A stretch of DNA of 37,518 nt from a virus (IMGVR_UViG_3300044638_003204:1-37518); one strand, 5' to 3'. Positions 8,989 through 17,076 are shown, counted from the stretch's first letter. Notes: generated by a model not told the origin, from the sequence alone. Numbers and translations are program-made.

Positions 8989-10617
8989 TTATGCTGTAGA
9001 TAAAGAAACTACAACAAGAGAACTACCATTTGGCACAGTTGAAATTGTTAATGTTCTTGGAGACACATTGTTTATAGTGTAATTTGCTGGGGCTTGAAAA
9101 ATCCCATCAATTGTTACAATATACAGTGCAGAATTAAGGCTACCAGATGTATTTCCAGTTAGCGTCCAAGTTGCTGTTGATCCATCCCCAGAAAATGTCC
9201 AAACATTACCAGCATTAGATGGAGGGAGAAATCCAGTTGCACCCGTTGCGCCTTGAATTCCAATTCCCGTTGCACCAGTGCTTCCTTGAATTCCAATTCC
9301 CGTTGCACCAGTGCTGCCTTGAGTTCCAACACCTGTTGCTCCAGTGCTGCCTTGCAATCCAGTAGCTCCAGTAAGACCAGAAGTAACAATTGCAAATATC
9401 AATTGCTGATTGTTTATGAATTGCGATGTTCCTCCAGATGCAACAAGTGTTACTGTAATAGAAATATAACTATTAAGAACAACAGTTGGGGTAGCGGTAA
9501 TCCTCCAAGTTTGGAAATTGTTTGAATTGCTTTGGTCTTGAACAATGAATGTATCGTTTGTTTTGAACAGAGGAAAGAAGACATCAATGTCATTTCCAAG
9601 CGCATCAATATGTGAAAGCGTTACAATTGTAGATGCTGTTTGCGTAGCGTTATCCCAATACAATGTATTGATTGCAGGAACGCCGCTCGTTATAGTTGTG
9701 TCAGCTTTGTAGTTGTAAAATGTAGATGATTGTCCAGTAAGTCCAGTAGCACCTTGAATTCCTGTTGCGCCTGTGGCTCCAATCCCTGTAGCTCCAGTGC
9801 TTCCTTCTGGCCCAGTTGATCCAGTTGAACCTTCCACACCAGTTGCTCCAGTGGCTCCCACGCCAGTTGATCCTTGCAATCCTGTTGCTCCAGTTGACCC
9901 AGTCAAACCTTGAATTCCTGTAGCACCAGTAGTTCCCGCTCCAGTAGCTCCAACTGGGCCAGTAGAACCAGTTGCGCCAATTGAACCAGTGCTTCCAGTT
10001 GCTCCAATTCCACCATCTCCAGAAAGTGCAATTTGCCAGTCTGCAAAAGTTCCAGAACCTTGAACTTTATCTACATAAATTTTTACAAAATCATCTGCAA
10101 CTTCAATAATATTTCCTTCAACCCAATCAAAAGGATAAGCAGAATTAGCAACGGCACGAACTCTTGATCCGTATGTCCATCCAACATCTGCTGAAGTAAA
10201 ATAAAATGTTCTTAATCCAACTTGAATTGGATGCGATGTAAAACTTTGACGAGTAATTACTGGAGATATACCACTTGCTCCTTGCAACCCCGTTGATCCA
10301 GTTGACCCTGTTGCTCCAAGATTTCCCGTTGCTCCTTGAGTTCCTGTTGCTCCCGTAGCTCCAAACCCCGTTGCCCCTTTTGGGCCAGTTGCTCCAAGAT
10401 TGCCAGTTGCTCCTCTTAAACCACTTGCCCCAGTTGATCCAATTCCAGTTGAGCCTGTTAAACCTTGCTGTCCAGTTGCTCCAATAGCTCCTGTTGCACC
10501 TATCCCAGTTGCGCCTGTAGCTCCAACATAAGGCCAGTTGCAATCCATAGAATTTAATGGAGCGCATCCGCAATTTGAAGAGCTTTGTGGGCTTGGAACC
10601 CAATTGAATTTTGGCAT
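8989..10617 (-). CDS. Collagen-like tail fibre (Gly-X-Thr repeats)
   Basis: The 542-residue protein has a Cys-containing N-terminus ([14 protein letters not shown]), a first collagen block of Gly-Ala-Thr / Gly-Ser-Thr triplets (about 32-125), a globular insert (about 126-210, with [19 protein letters not shown]), a second collagen block, a second globular insert (about 300-420), a short third block and a C-terminal beta domain ([14 protein letters not shown] to the end). Thr often fills the third triplet position, the place glycosylated in bacterial collagen-like proteins such as BclA. It is probably a trimeric virion fibre. DNA-level repetition makes length variation by slippage plausible. 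Confidence 0.85.
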   Translation of the reverse strand: MPKFNWVPSPQSSSNCGCAPLNSMDCNWPYVGATGATGIGATGAIGATGQQGLTGSTGIGSTGASGLRGATGNLGATGPKGATGFGATGATGTQGATGNLGATGSTGSTGLQGASGISPVITRQSFTSHPIQVGLRTFYFTSADVGWTYGSRVRAVANSAYPFDWVEGNIIEVADDFVKIYVDKVQGSGTFADWQIALSGDGGIGATGSTGSIGATGSTGPVGATGAGTTGATGIQGLTGSTGATGLQGSTGVGATGATGVEGSTGSTGPEGSTGATGIGATGATGIQGATGLTGQSSTFYNYKADTTITSGVPAINTLYWDNATQTASTIVTLSHIDALGNDIDVFFPLFKTNDTFIVQDQSNSNNFQTWRITATPTVVLNSYISITVTLVASGGTSQFINNQQLIFAIVTSGLTGATGLQGSTGATGVGTQGSTGATGIGIQGSTGATGIGIQGATGATGFLPPSNAGNVWTFSGDGSTATWTLTGNTSGSLNSALYIVTIDGIFQAPANYTINNVSPRTLTISTVPNGSSLVVVSLSTA

Positions 10618-10635
10618 AAAAAAACTACAAGGTGT

Positions 10636-10932
10636 TTACTTTGGTTGATTATTTTTGTCAAAAGAAAGTTTTAGCACTTGCCAATAAACTTCGTCAATAA
10701 GCGTTCCGAGTTCCTCTACTGTTTCTTCTTGCAAGTCTGATAACCTTGCGTGAATTAGTTCGTGCGATAAAACATTTAGAAGATTGCTTTGCGAGTTCGG
10801 ATTGATCGTAATCAAGCGTTTTTCGTAATCGCAGCAACCATCGTCTGTGACACCATCAGTCTTGCCGGGATGTCCAAACTTAATAGTCCACAATTGACCA
10901 TTAATTCTTGCTTTTACGCTTTTTTTCGTCAT
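10636..10932 (-). CDS. Small zinc metallopeptidase-like protein (HExxH)
   Basis: The 98-residue protein contains LSHELIHARL, an HExxH zinc motif (His57, Glu58, His61), followed by acidic residues (EETVEELG, 69-76) that could supply the third ligand. This matches small SprT/ImmA-IrrE-like zincins found in phages. Its start overlaps the end of the winged-helix gene by 32 bases, so the two are co-translated. The substrate is unknown; ImmA-like zincins cut regulatory proteins, but that role is not shown here. Confidence 0.7.
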   Translation of the reverse strand: MTKKSVKARINGQLWTIKFGHPGKTDGVTDDGCCDYEKRLITINPNSQSNLLNVLSHELIHARLSDLQEETVEELGTLIDEVYWQVLKLSFDKNNQPK

Positions 10933-11161
10933 GGAAAAAATAATGTGGAACTTTTCTTACTCCATTACTTTTCTGTAAAAAGTAATCTTTCTTTTCAACT
11001 ATTCCAAGTTCAATCCCCATTCTAACTTTTCGAGAAGCGTGACTTGAATTTATATTCCAAATTTTACATAGCTCAACAATTGAATACCATCCTTTAGGAA
11101 CAGGCTCGTATCGTTTATGGATACTATCTTGGATGATTTTTAAAAAGTCGTTTGGAGTCAT
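10901..11161 (-). CDS. Winged-helix/HTH DNA-binding-like protein
   Basis: I choose the ATG at 11161 (MTPNDFLKIIQDSI) rather than an upstream TTG, since it lies just beyond the preceding gene's stop (11172). The 86-residue product has GWYSIVELCKIWNINSSHASRKV, a plausible helix-turn-helix, then a wing-like EKKDYF segment and a basic C-terminus (DEKKRKSKN). It overlaps the zincin gene. It may regulate phage genes or belong with the neighbouring HNH gene as a mobile insertion; both are guesses. Confidence 0.65.
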   Translation of the reverse strand: MTPNDFLKIIQDSIHKRYEPVPKGWYSIVELCKIWNINSSHASRKVRMGIELGIVEKKDYFLQKSNGVRKVPHYFFHDEKKRKSKN

Positions 11162-11171
11162 GATGCGAAAA

Positions 11172-11822
11172 TTAAACAAGAATTTTATTTCCTTTTTTGA
11201 TATTTTCAATTTTCCACAATGGCTGAAAATTTGTGTAATGATTTAATTTTATCAACTCTTCTTCTGTTTTTGCAAGAGATATTGGTATTATATGGTCAAG
11301 ACTCCATTCAGTTCTATTTTCCCATGTCATTCCTTCTTTAAATTTATTCTCAATGTATTTTTTGAAAAAATCATAATCGCATCCAAGTATTTTACTTGTT
11401 TTTGTTTTTTTGGAAAAACCACGATTTCTTATTCCGTTTTGGATCAGTGTAGAGATATTACATCTAATTTTATATATAGGATCACTTCTTCTTTTATTTC
11501 TAACATAATCTCTACTTGTTTTTCTAAACCTATCTCGATTTTTTTCTCTCCAAGAATTTTTAAGATGCCTACATTTTTCTTGGTTTTTGCTTCTCCATTC
11601 TTTCAAATACAGACTTAATTTTTCTTTATTTTGCTTTCTGTATTCTCTGCATCTTTCTTTTTCTTTTTCTTTATTTTCTTGCCACCTTTTTTTACATTTT
11701 TCAATACGCTTTTGCCTTATTTCTTGGTATTTTTCTGGATGAACCCAACGCTCTTTTCCAGTATGATAATACTGCCAAAAAACCATTCCATCACTTCTGA
11801 TGTCTCCTTGCTTAAATCTCAA
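11172..11822 (-). CDS. HNH homing endonuclease-like protein
   Basis: The C-terminal part has WSLDHIIPISLA followed by NHYTNFQPLWKIENIKKGNK, the HNH layout of free-standing phage endonucleases. The N-terminal two-thirds is a long Lys/Arg/Glu-rich helix (WRSKNQEKCRHLKNSWREKN). I place the start at the TTG at 11822, because this TTG overlaps the stop of the metallophosphoesterase gene (ATT-TGA/TTG-AGA) and the frame upstream is shadowed by that gene. This gives 216 residues. The high A/T content and position between unrelated genes suggest a mobile intron-less endonuclease. Cleavage target unknown. Confidence 0.85.
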   Translation of the reverse strand: MRFKQGDIRSDGMVFWQYYHTGKERWVHPEKYQEIRQKRIEKCKKRWQENKEKEKERCREYRKQNKEKLSLYLKEWRSKNQEKCRHLKNSWREKNRDRFRKTSRDYVRNKRRSDPIYKIRCNISTLIQNGIRNRGFSKKTKTSKILGCDYDFFKKYIENKFKEGMTWENRTEWSLDHIIPISLAKTEEELIKLNHYTNFQPLWKIENIKKGNKILV

Positions 11823-12583
11823 ATTGGAAGTCTCCACACATCTCCTTTTGCTCTTTGCGTGATTTGAAGTGATGACTGATGCAATGACTCGCAATATTCT
11901 CCCCACAGCCATCCTTGACACCAACTGAATGTGCTTCGGCGATTTTTAGCATATTCTAATGCTCCGCGAGCAGTTAATGTTCCTATATTATAGCAAGTTC
12001 CACCATGATATGTTCTGGCATTTTGAATGGCTACACGATGAGTATGCCCCATTATTATTTTTCTCCTGCTTCTATCGCAGTATTGCTCTGCCATGTCTCT
12101 TGCCGCAGATTCTCCAAAACAAGTTCCATGAGTAAATCCCATGTCTGCTATATCAACAATTTGTTCAATTCCAGAATATGGAATCAACCTTGCTTTAAGT
12201 TTTTTTGATGTATCTTCAATTGCAGAAATAATTTTGTGGGCGCAATATGATGTAACAGCATTTTTGCTATTTGTTAGTTTCCATGCTCGATCCTCATGGT
12301 TGCCACAAAGGATATATGGGTCTTTGCATCCTGCCATTAGCTGTCGCAAGTGAGTTAATCCAGTATCAATATCTGGAGTTATTTCGTCTCCATCATTTCC
12401 AGACCCCGCGCCATTTCCCATTAACGCAGACATATCAATAAAGTCACCAAGATGAAGTATTGTGTCTGGTTTATATTTTTCTTTAAATGACATTACTGCT
12501 TTCCACGCTTCGGAATCACAATAACGAGCGTGTGTGCATGAAACTGCTAACACTTTCTTCCATTTGTGTGCAATATTAGCCAT
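11819..12583 (-). CDS. Calcineurin-like metallophosphoesterase
   Basis: The 254-residue protein carries the metallophosphoesterase motifs in order: SCTH (15-18), HLGDFID (44-50), CGNHED (93-98), FTHG (about 152) and MGHTHR (about 180). The first motif normally begins with Asp (DxH); here it is Cys16-Thr-His18, which I believe occurs in a phage subgroup of this family. It would hydrolyse phosphoester bonds in nucleotides or nucleic acid; the substrate cannot be told. It lies six bases after the endolysin gene and overlaps the HNH gene by four bases. Confidence 0.85.
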   Translation of the reverse strand: MANIAHKWKKVLAVSCTHARYCDSEAWKAVMSFKEKYKPDTILHLGDFIDMSALMGNGAGSGNDGDEITPDIDTGLTHLRQLMAGCKDPYILCGNHEDRAWKLTNSKNAVTSYCAHKIISAIEDTSKKLKARLIPYSGIEQIVDIADMGFTHGTCFGESAARDMAEQYCDRSRRKIIMGHTHRVAIQNARTYHGGTCYNIGTLTARGALEYAKNRRSTFSWCQGWLWGEYCESLHQSSLQITQRAKGDVWRLPI

Positions 12584-12589
12584 ATTTAT

Positions 12590-13111
12590 TTATATCGATG
12601 CGATACTTGGATGAATGCGAATCAAATCTTTTACAAGTGTTTTTTTTCTAACTTTTCTCCAAACTCCGTCTCCGCTTGTTGAATCTCTTTCGCCTTTACC
12701 ATTGGTGTTTCCTTCCAAAGTCACAATTTCTTTACCTGTGTCTTCAACAACAAATCCAACATGAGAGAAGTCAAATGTTACAATGTCGCCAAGTTGTGCC
12801 TTATGCGTTTCATTATATACCTTAGTGGTGTTTGGACGTTGCAATGCCCAAGATTTTAGACCATGCGCAAGTGCTGTTTTTGGTCGCCATTCTTCAGGGC
12901 TTCTGCGTCTTAGATTAAGCCAAATTACAACCTGCGGAATAGACAACCACTCGCGGATGCACCAATCAACATACGCCGCGCACCAAGGCCAAGAAGCAGG
13001 TTCAAGATTTGTCGCGGATTGATATTCGCGGATTCTTGATCCACTATTATTTCCACCTTCTTCCCTCACGCCAACTTCCGCAGAAGCAATGGCAATAAGT
13101 TTATGAAGCAT
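12590..13111 (-). CDS. Endolysin, CHAP/NlpC-P60-like cysteine peptidase or amidase
   Basis: The 173-residue protein has WPWCAAYVDWC (catalytic Cys44 candidate), FSHVGFVVED (His117) and LEGN (Asn135), the Cys-His-Asn layout of CHAP-type peptidoglycan hydrolases. There is no signal peptide, so release through the holin encoded immediately upstream (13115-13291) is expected. It is a single-domain enzyme without a cell-wall-binding module, as is usual for phages of Gram-negative hosts. It follows the holin stop by three bases. Confidence 0.82.
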   Translation of the reverse strand: MLHKLIAIASAEVGVREEGGNNSGSRIREYQSATNLEPASWPWCAAYVDWCIREWLSIPQVVIWLNLRRRSPEEWRPKTALAHGLKSWALQRPNTTKVYNETHKAQLGDIVTFDFSHVGFVVEDTGKEIVTLEGNTNGKGERDSTSGDGVWRKVRKKTLVKDLIRIHPSIASI

Positions 13112-13114
13112 GAA

Positions 13115-13291
13115 TTATTTTTTCTCTTGACGAAACACATTGATTGCTCCTGCAACAGCAATTCCTGCCGCTGCAATTGCATTGAATTGGTTTGGTTCAA
13201 TAGCCAATCCAGATGCAGCAACAATCATAGCTACACCGCGCCAAGTGGATGTTTCAGATAAACGAGTAAGTATGTAATCAAGTATTTTCAT
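13115..13291 (-). CDS. Holin
   Basis: This 58-residue gene begins MKILDYILTRLSETSTWRG and continues with two hydrophobic segments (about 19-31, VAMIVAASGLAI; about 37-52, AAAGIAVAGAI) and a basic tail (FRQEKK). The TSTWRG motif followed by two membrane segments is common in small phage holins. Its ATG overlaps the stop of the small lipoprotein gene (ATGA) and the endolysin follows, the classical holin-endolysin order. It would open the inner membrane to the endolysin. Confidence 0.78.
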   Translation of the reverse strand: MKILDYILTRLSETSTWRGVAMIVAASGLAIEPNQFNAIAAAGIAVAGAINVFRQEKK

Positions 13292-13485
13292 TTGTCTTTG
13301 TATATTTTGTGTTCTGGAATGATTGGATTAAACCAATCTATTTTCTGTTCTACTGGGAAATATTTGACTTGCAAAGAAATTTGTATTTTTCCTAAATCAC
13401 CTGCATTTTTTCCAGTTGGTGGAATTAATATACTAACACAACCAATCATGCAAGCGGAAATTAAAATAATCAAGAAAAATTTCAA
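13288..13485 (-). CDS. Small lipoprotein, possible outer-membrane spanin
   Basis: The 65-residue protein starts at a TTG (13485) that overlaps the stop of the upstream membrane-protein gene (AAT-TGA). Its N-terminus is a hydrophobic signal with lipobox IGC (Cys16), followed by a short mature domain (PPTGKNAGDLGKIQISLQV). Size, lipoprotein nature and place between a coiled-coil membrane protein and a holin fit an o-spanin. There is no sequence motif that proves this. Confidence 0.62.
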   Translation of the reverse strand: MKFFLIILISACMIGCVSILIPPTGKNAGDLGKIQISLQVKYFPVEQKIDWFNPIIPEHKIYKDK

Positions 13486-13703
13486 TTGGTAATTTTGTTT
13501 TTGACAAATTCAAAAAACACTGTCCAGATAAATGCTGCTGCTGCAATGATACCAAATGCGTAGCCGCGATGAGATTCTAATGAACGCAAGCGTTTTTCAA
13601 AATCTGCAAATTTACTGCCAAAGTCTTTTTGATTTTCTAACACAAGATCAAGTTTACCGGAAAGTATTCCGAGCGTTCGCTGAATGTCATCTTGCTCCAT
13701 CAT
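13482..13703 (-). CDS. XhlA-like membrane protein of the lysis cassette
   Basis: The 73-residue protein has an N-terminal coiled coil (LGILSGKLDLVLENQKDFG, FEKRLRSLESH) and one C-terminal transmembrane helix (about 48-67, AFGIIAAAAFIWTVFFEFV). This layout is that of haemolysin XhlA-like lysis-associated proteins; an inner-membrane spanin would normally have the reverse order. It heads the lysis block and couples by TTGA overlap to the lipoprotein gene. Start could be either of two adjacent ATGs. Confidence 0.65.
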   Translation of the reverse strand: MMEQDDIQRTLGILSGKLDLVLENQKDFGSKFADFEKRLRSLESHRGYAFGIIAAAAFIWTVFFEFVKNKITN

Positions 13704-13707
13704 AAAA

Positions 13708-14076
13708 TTAGTTTTCTATAAAGTGAGAACTCGTAAGTTTGGTTTCTGCACTGCACCATTTCAGCCACTCTTTTGCAACCGAATCAGAATTATCCCACCA
13801 TGCGCGAAGGTTCATGCTTTTCCAATATGAATCCCAAACCCAAAGTTTGTTTTGGTTTGTTGGATAAAGGTAGCATGACAACGCATGGCTAAACTTAGGA
13901 GTATTTACTACAAGAACTTTTGCTTGAATCCCACTTTGTTTCAATGCTTGTGTCATGGCGATTGCTTCTGGCAAGCAAGCATTTTTGTATTTACCGACGA
14001 ATTGCGGTTGATCTACTGGGGGAGTAGATGTGCAACTTGTCAGTAAGATAACAAATATGGAAACAAGGAATTTCAT
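13708..14076 (-). CDS. Lipoprotein with Cys-His-Asp motif, paralogue of the gene at 6084-6446
   Basis: The 122-residue protein has a lipobox LTSC (Cys15) and a mature domain with NACLPEAIAM (Cys34), FSHALSCYLYP (His64) and WDSYW (Asp82), then NLRAWWDN and AKEWLKW. These blocks align along the whole length with the protein at 6084-6446. The triad-like order suggests a papain/transglutaminase-like enzyme anchored to the outer membrane. Its place between a small tail protein and the lysis genes allows either an infection-exclusion or a lysis role. Function not established. Confidence 0.8.
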   Translation of the reverse strand: MKFLVSIFVILLTSCTSTPPVDQPQFVGKYKNACLPEAIAMTQALKQSGIQAKVLVVNTPKFSHALSCYLYPTNQNKLWVWDSYWKSMNLRAWWDNSDSVAKEWLKWCSAETKLTSSHFIEN

Positions 14077-14318
14077 TCTTCAACCCAAGTGTAAATTCCA
14101 TTTACAACTTTAAGTGCAAATGTTCCTGTGTCGCTTGGTGGTGTAGGCATACGCTCGGCGACGAGGATGGGAGCCTCGTCAACCCGAACGTAAATCTTGC
14201 CGTCCGTCACGTTGATCGCAATTTCGCGTTCGATCCATTGAGAAGTTGATGGTTTAGCACCGGGGATTAAACTCTGCAATGGGAGGATGCGTGATGGGAT
14301 TTCGGTTTCGGACGGCAT
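14073..14318 (-). CDS. Small tail-associated hypothetical protein
   Basis: This 81-residue protein has the segment EREIAINVTDGKIYVRVDEAP, a beta-hairpin repeat often seen at the start of phage fibre or neck proteins (the form IAIN-x-DGK-x-Y). No membrane helix or catalytic motif is present. Its stop overlaps the following lipoprotein start by four bases and it starts six bases after the LamG-like gene. Probable virion component. Confidence 0.65.
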   Translation of the reverse strand: MPSETEIPSRILPLQSLIPGAKPSTSQWIEREIAINVTDGKIYVRVDEAPILVAERMPTPPSDTGTFALKVVNGIYTWVEE

Positions 14319-14324
14319 TTGATT

Positions 14325-15035
14325 TTAGACTCCAAATTTAACTTTTCCGAAGAATTTAACTGGAGCTTGCATTTTGACAAGCGTTGGTTGAGCAACGCCA
14401 TCAAGTTCCAAACCAGTTCCGTTGTTATAGAGTTCTGCAACTTCTGCGTCACTTAATGCGCGGTTCCAGATGCCGACTGCGTCGATTGAAGCGGAAAAGG
14501 CATCAACACGATCTGCTTCAGAGCCTAAAACAAGTTGGCTCAAAGATTCAGCCGTGCAAAGCGCGCCTGTTATTGATTCTGAGCCAATTAAATTTCCGTC
14601 AACAAATGCTTTAAATGAAGAATTTGAAGAACTATATACCATAACAACATGGTGATATTGTCCGTCATCTGGGATTGCACTGCCTTCAGCGAAAGAATAA
14701 AAACCTCCGCTAGAATCAGTAAAGAACCCCATTCCGATTTGCGTGCCATCACCCCAACCTGTCACTAGTGAAAAATCGTTACTACCTCCACCCCAAATGC
14801 TAAATATCGGAGAGCCTACGCTATTTTTATACCAGCAAGAAATAGATAGCTCTGAAGTGTTGGCAAGAAACGATGCGTCTCGTGAAAGTGATCCTTGATC
14901 AAACACAGCAGCATTCCCAATTTTGCCAGAAGCAAAAGAGACGTTGCCGTTGTTGGTGAGGGTGCGGTTGTTGCCGGAGGAGTCGGTGAGGTCGGAGAGT
15001 TTATAAAAAGCGCGAAGGTTGTCTGTTAGTGCCAT
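14325..15035 (-). CDS. LamG/concanavalin-like adhesin
   Basis: I choose the ATG at 15035 (MALTDNLRAFYKL), which has an A/T-rich leader, over an upstream ATG lying close to a terminator hairpin. The 236-residue protein shows a laminin-G-3/concanavalin fold: LSISCWYKN, HHVVMVYSSSNSSFKAFVDG, and the closing ASIDAVGIWNRALSDAEVAELYNNG. Such domains bind carbohydrate on the virion surface. A short tail (MQAPVKFFGKVKFGV) may dock to another virion part. It follows a terminator, so it may begin a transcription unit. Confidence 0.85.
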   Translation of the reverse strand: MALTDNLRAFYKLSDLTDSSGNNRTLTNNGNVSFASGKIGNAAVFDQGSLSRDASFLANTSELSISCWYKNSVGSPIFSIWGGGSNDFSLVTGWGDGTQIGMGFFTDSSGGFYSFAEGSAIPDDGQYHHVVMVYSSSNSSFKAFVDGNLIGSESITGALCTAESLSQLVLGSEADRVDAFSASIDAVGIWNRALSDAEVAELYNNGTGLELDGVAQPTLVKMQAPVKFFGKVKFGV

Positions 15036-15063
15036 AATATTTAAAAAATAGATTGCCAAAATA

Positions 15064-15094
15064 ACCCTGCCGCTACGCATTGTAACGGCAGGGT
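15064..15094 (-). terminator. Rho-independent terminator after coiled-coil fibre gene
   Basis: In coding sense, ACCCTGCCGTTAC and GTAGCGGCAGGGT form a 13-pair stem around a 5-base loop, followed by TATTTT. One pair is U-G in the minus-strand RNA and would be C-A in the plus-strand RNA, so the hairpin is designed for the minus-strand transcript. It lies 20 bases beyond the fibre stop at 15115. Confidence 0.85.
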
Positions 15095-15114
15095 GTTATT
15101 TAGTTTAGTTCAGA

Positions 15115-16800
15115 TTAGAACGTGCCACCACCGAGGATGAACCCAGTAAGTGTGCTTGTTCCAGAACCGATGATGTTTTGCGAAACAGTGACCGATCCAA
15201 CAACGTCGAGCGCAGTGGAAGGAGTTTCAGTTCCGATACCAACTGAACCAGCAGCACCAACGAAAAGCGCAGTTGAACCTGCACCGCTGATTTCCATGCT
15301 GGAGGCTTGGAGGTTAACGCCGCTGATAGAACCACCAGTGATGCTTACATTGCTGGAGTTCTGGGTTGACATTGTGCCAAGACCAGCAATCGTGCCTTCA
15401 GCCGACGAAAGGCGGGTCTCATGGTTGTCGGTAACGTCGCGGACGCTCTGAACGTCGCTTGTACGAGCAGAAACCTCGTTATCAATTGCAGTCTGGAGCG
15501 AGGCTACGGCAGCTTCACGTGCGGAAACTTCGTCAGCAATATCACTAGCAATCTCCGAAGCGAGGTCGCTGATAGCCGTTTGGCGAGCAGAAACTTCGTT
15601 GTCGATTGCAGTTTGCAGAGCGGCTTCAGCAGCAAGAGCGCGGGTCTCTTCAGCAGCAACAGCAGTGGCCGAGCTTGCAGTCAGGTTGGTGATTGCGTCC
15701 GTGAGGGAACCGTCAGCCGACTGAAATGCAGACACAACCTCCGTGAGCGAGTCAAGGGCGGCAGGGTCGATGTTGCTCAGAACCGAATCAACACGGCTAT
15801 TAACAGCCGAGATAGCGGATTCACGGGCAGTGGTCTCAGCAGAGATCGCAGCAGCGCGAGCAGTTGCTTCGGCAGAAACAGCGGCGGCACGTGCAGTTTG
15901 TTCCGCAGAGATAGCAGCTTCACGAGCCGATGTTTCGCTAGCGATGTCGTCAGCAAGACCGGATTCAGCAGCTTCGGCGCGGGTTTGTTCTGCGCTAACA
16001 GCAGCAATACGAGCAGTTACTTCAGCAGCAAGGTCGCTCTCAAGTTCAGCCTCCGCAGCTTCAGCGCGGCTAACTTCACTAGCAAGGTCGCTCTCCAAAG
16101 TGCTAACACGGCCAGTCAAGGTCGTAGCAGCATTTTCAATTGCGATAATGTCTGTCTCAGCTTCACTAACACGTCCTTCGACAATACCAGCGGCAGTCTC
16201 AATAGCGGTGCTACGAGTGTCGTTGGTGTTGGCGCGGCTAACGAGATTGCTGACATCGCCAGTCAGGATGTTGTCAGCGGCGATACGAGCGGCTTCTTCG
16301 TCGGAAATATCCGAAGCAAGTTCAGCTTCAGCGGCTTGAGCGCGAGTAACTTCAGCACCAAGGGCGGATGTCGCCGATGTGCCGAGAGCGGAAATGGCTC
16401 CGTTAAGATCAGAATCAGCCTGTTGAAAAGCTGTTACAACTTCCGAAAGGGAGTCAAGGGCCGCTGCATCCGTGTTGGATACAAGTGCGTCAACTCGGCT
16501 GGAGAGATCACTAACAGCAGTTTGACGTGCAGTAACTTCTGCGTCGAGGGCGGATTGAACTCCACCACTCAGGGACTCAGCGTAGCTACGGGTCGAGAAG
16601 TGACCTTCACCAGCGATTGGGACGATGGCGGTAGCATTACCTGCTCCGTCATTGCCTGTTCCGATGTAGAGGATGTTGTCGTTTTCGTTGTGGGCCAACT
16701 CTGCTGTGAGAGCGGATTGCGGTGCGCCTGCTCCTGCTGGATCACCGAGAAGACGATGACGATTGCTGAAGCGTGTGCGGTTGATGTCGTTGTTTGGCAT
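15115..16800 (-). CDS. Long coiled-coil tail fibre
   Basis: The 561-residue protein has an N-terminal head (MPNNDINRTRFSNRHRLLGDP, LYIGTGNDGAGNATAIVPI), then about 400 residues of Ala/Glu/Ser-rich heptad-like repeats (EVTARQTAVSDLSSRVDAL, EQTRAEAAESGL, SAEATARAAAISAE), in which a longer unit containing DAAALDSLSEVVTAFQQADS recurs twice. The C-terminal beta region (SGAGSTALFVGAAGSVGIGT) is typical of fibre tips. It is probably a trimeric fibre shaft. The GC-rich regular repeats also create long antisense frames, which are not genes. A terminator follows. Confidence 0.85.
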   Translation of the reverse strand: MPNNDINRTRFSNRHRLLGDPAGAGAPQSALTAELAHNENDNILYIGTGNDGAGNATAIVPIAGEGHFSTRSYAESLSGGVQSALDAEVTARQTAVSDLSSRVDALVSNTDAAALDSLSEVVTAFQQADSDLNGAISALGTSATSALGAEVTRAQAAEAELASDISDEEAARIAADNILTGDVSNLVSRANTNDTRSTAIETAAGIVEGRVSEAETDIIAIENAATTLTGRVSTLESDLASEVSRAEAAEAELESDLAAEVTARIAAVSAEQTRAEAAESGLADDIASETSAREAAISAEQTARAAAVSAEATARAAAISAETTARESAISAVNSRVDSVLSNIDPAALDSLTEVVSAFQSADGSLTDAITNLTASSATAVAAEETRALAAEAALQTAIDNEVSARQTAISDLASEIASDIADEVSAREAAVASLQTAIDNEVSARTSDVQSVRDVTDNHETRLSSAEGTIAGLGTMSTQNSSNVSITGGSISGVNLQASSMEISGAGSTALFVGAAGSVGIGTETPSTALDVVGSVTVSQNIIGSGTSTLTGFILGGGTF

Positions 16801-16845
16801 AATTAGTTTATGTTGTTTAGTTTAGTTTTTGTGTTTTTGTTTTTC

Positions 16846-16864
16846 TTGTTGAGTTTTTCAACAA
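16846..16864. repeat. Short inverted repeat in leader/spacer
   Basis: TTGTTGA and TCAACAA form a perfect 7-pair palindrome around a 5-base loop in the spacer between the small gene at 16873 and the coiled-coil fibre start. No U-tract follows on the minus strand, so it is not a standard terminator; it may be an operator or simply chance in A/T-rich sequence. Confidence 0.35.
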
Positions 16865-16872
16865 TGAAAGTG

Positions 16873-17076
16873 TTAATACGATCCAGCTTCTTCGATGTCA
16901 ACGAAAATCTCGACTGGATCAAAAATAGTTGGAAGTTCTGATAAATTAATTTCGCTTGCTAAAACTGCATATCTTCCGGGCAGTGGTTGCCACAATGGAT
17001 ACAAGTCTTTATCCCAATCTGTTAAGAATTCTAACCATCCACCCTCAGTATTGATTACTGCGTATTTCTCAGTCAT
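16873..17076 (-). CDS. Small hypothetical virion-associated protein
   Basis: The ATG at 17076 (MTEKYAVINTEGGWLEFL) gives 67 residues and lies one base after the collagen-like gene's stop; longer forms upstream run antiphase through the Gly-rich fibre and are rejected. The protein is rich in aromatic residues (GWLEFLTDWDKDLYPLWQPL) and acidic at the C-terminus. It resembles small fibre-partner or assembly proteins by size and place. Family not recognised. Confidence 0.7.
   Translation of the reverse strand: MTEKYAVINTEGGWLEFLTDWDKDLYPLWQPLPGRYAVLASEINLSELPTIFDPVEIFVDIEEAGSY

Noticed and set aside
15743-16339. 198-residue Ala/Ser-rich frame on the plus strand
   Set aside because: Also a shadow of the fibre's repetitive codons; it has no ribosome-binding site and no independent context.
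15421-16806. 461-residue frame on the plus strand
   Set aside because: It is antisense to the coiled-coil fibre; the regular GC-rich repeat keeps several frames open by chance.
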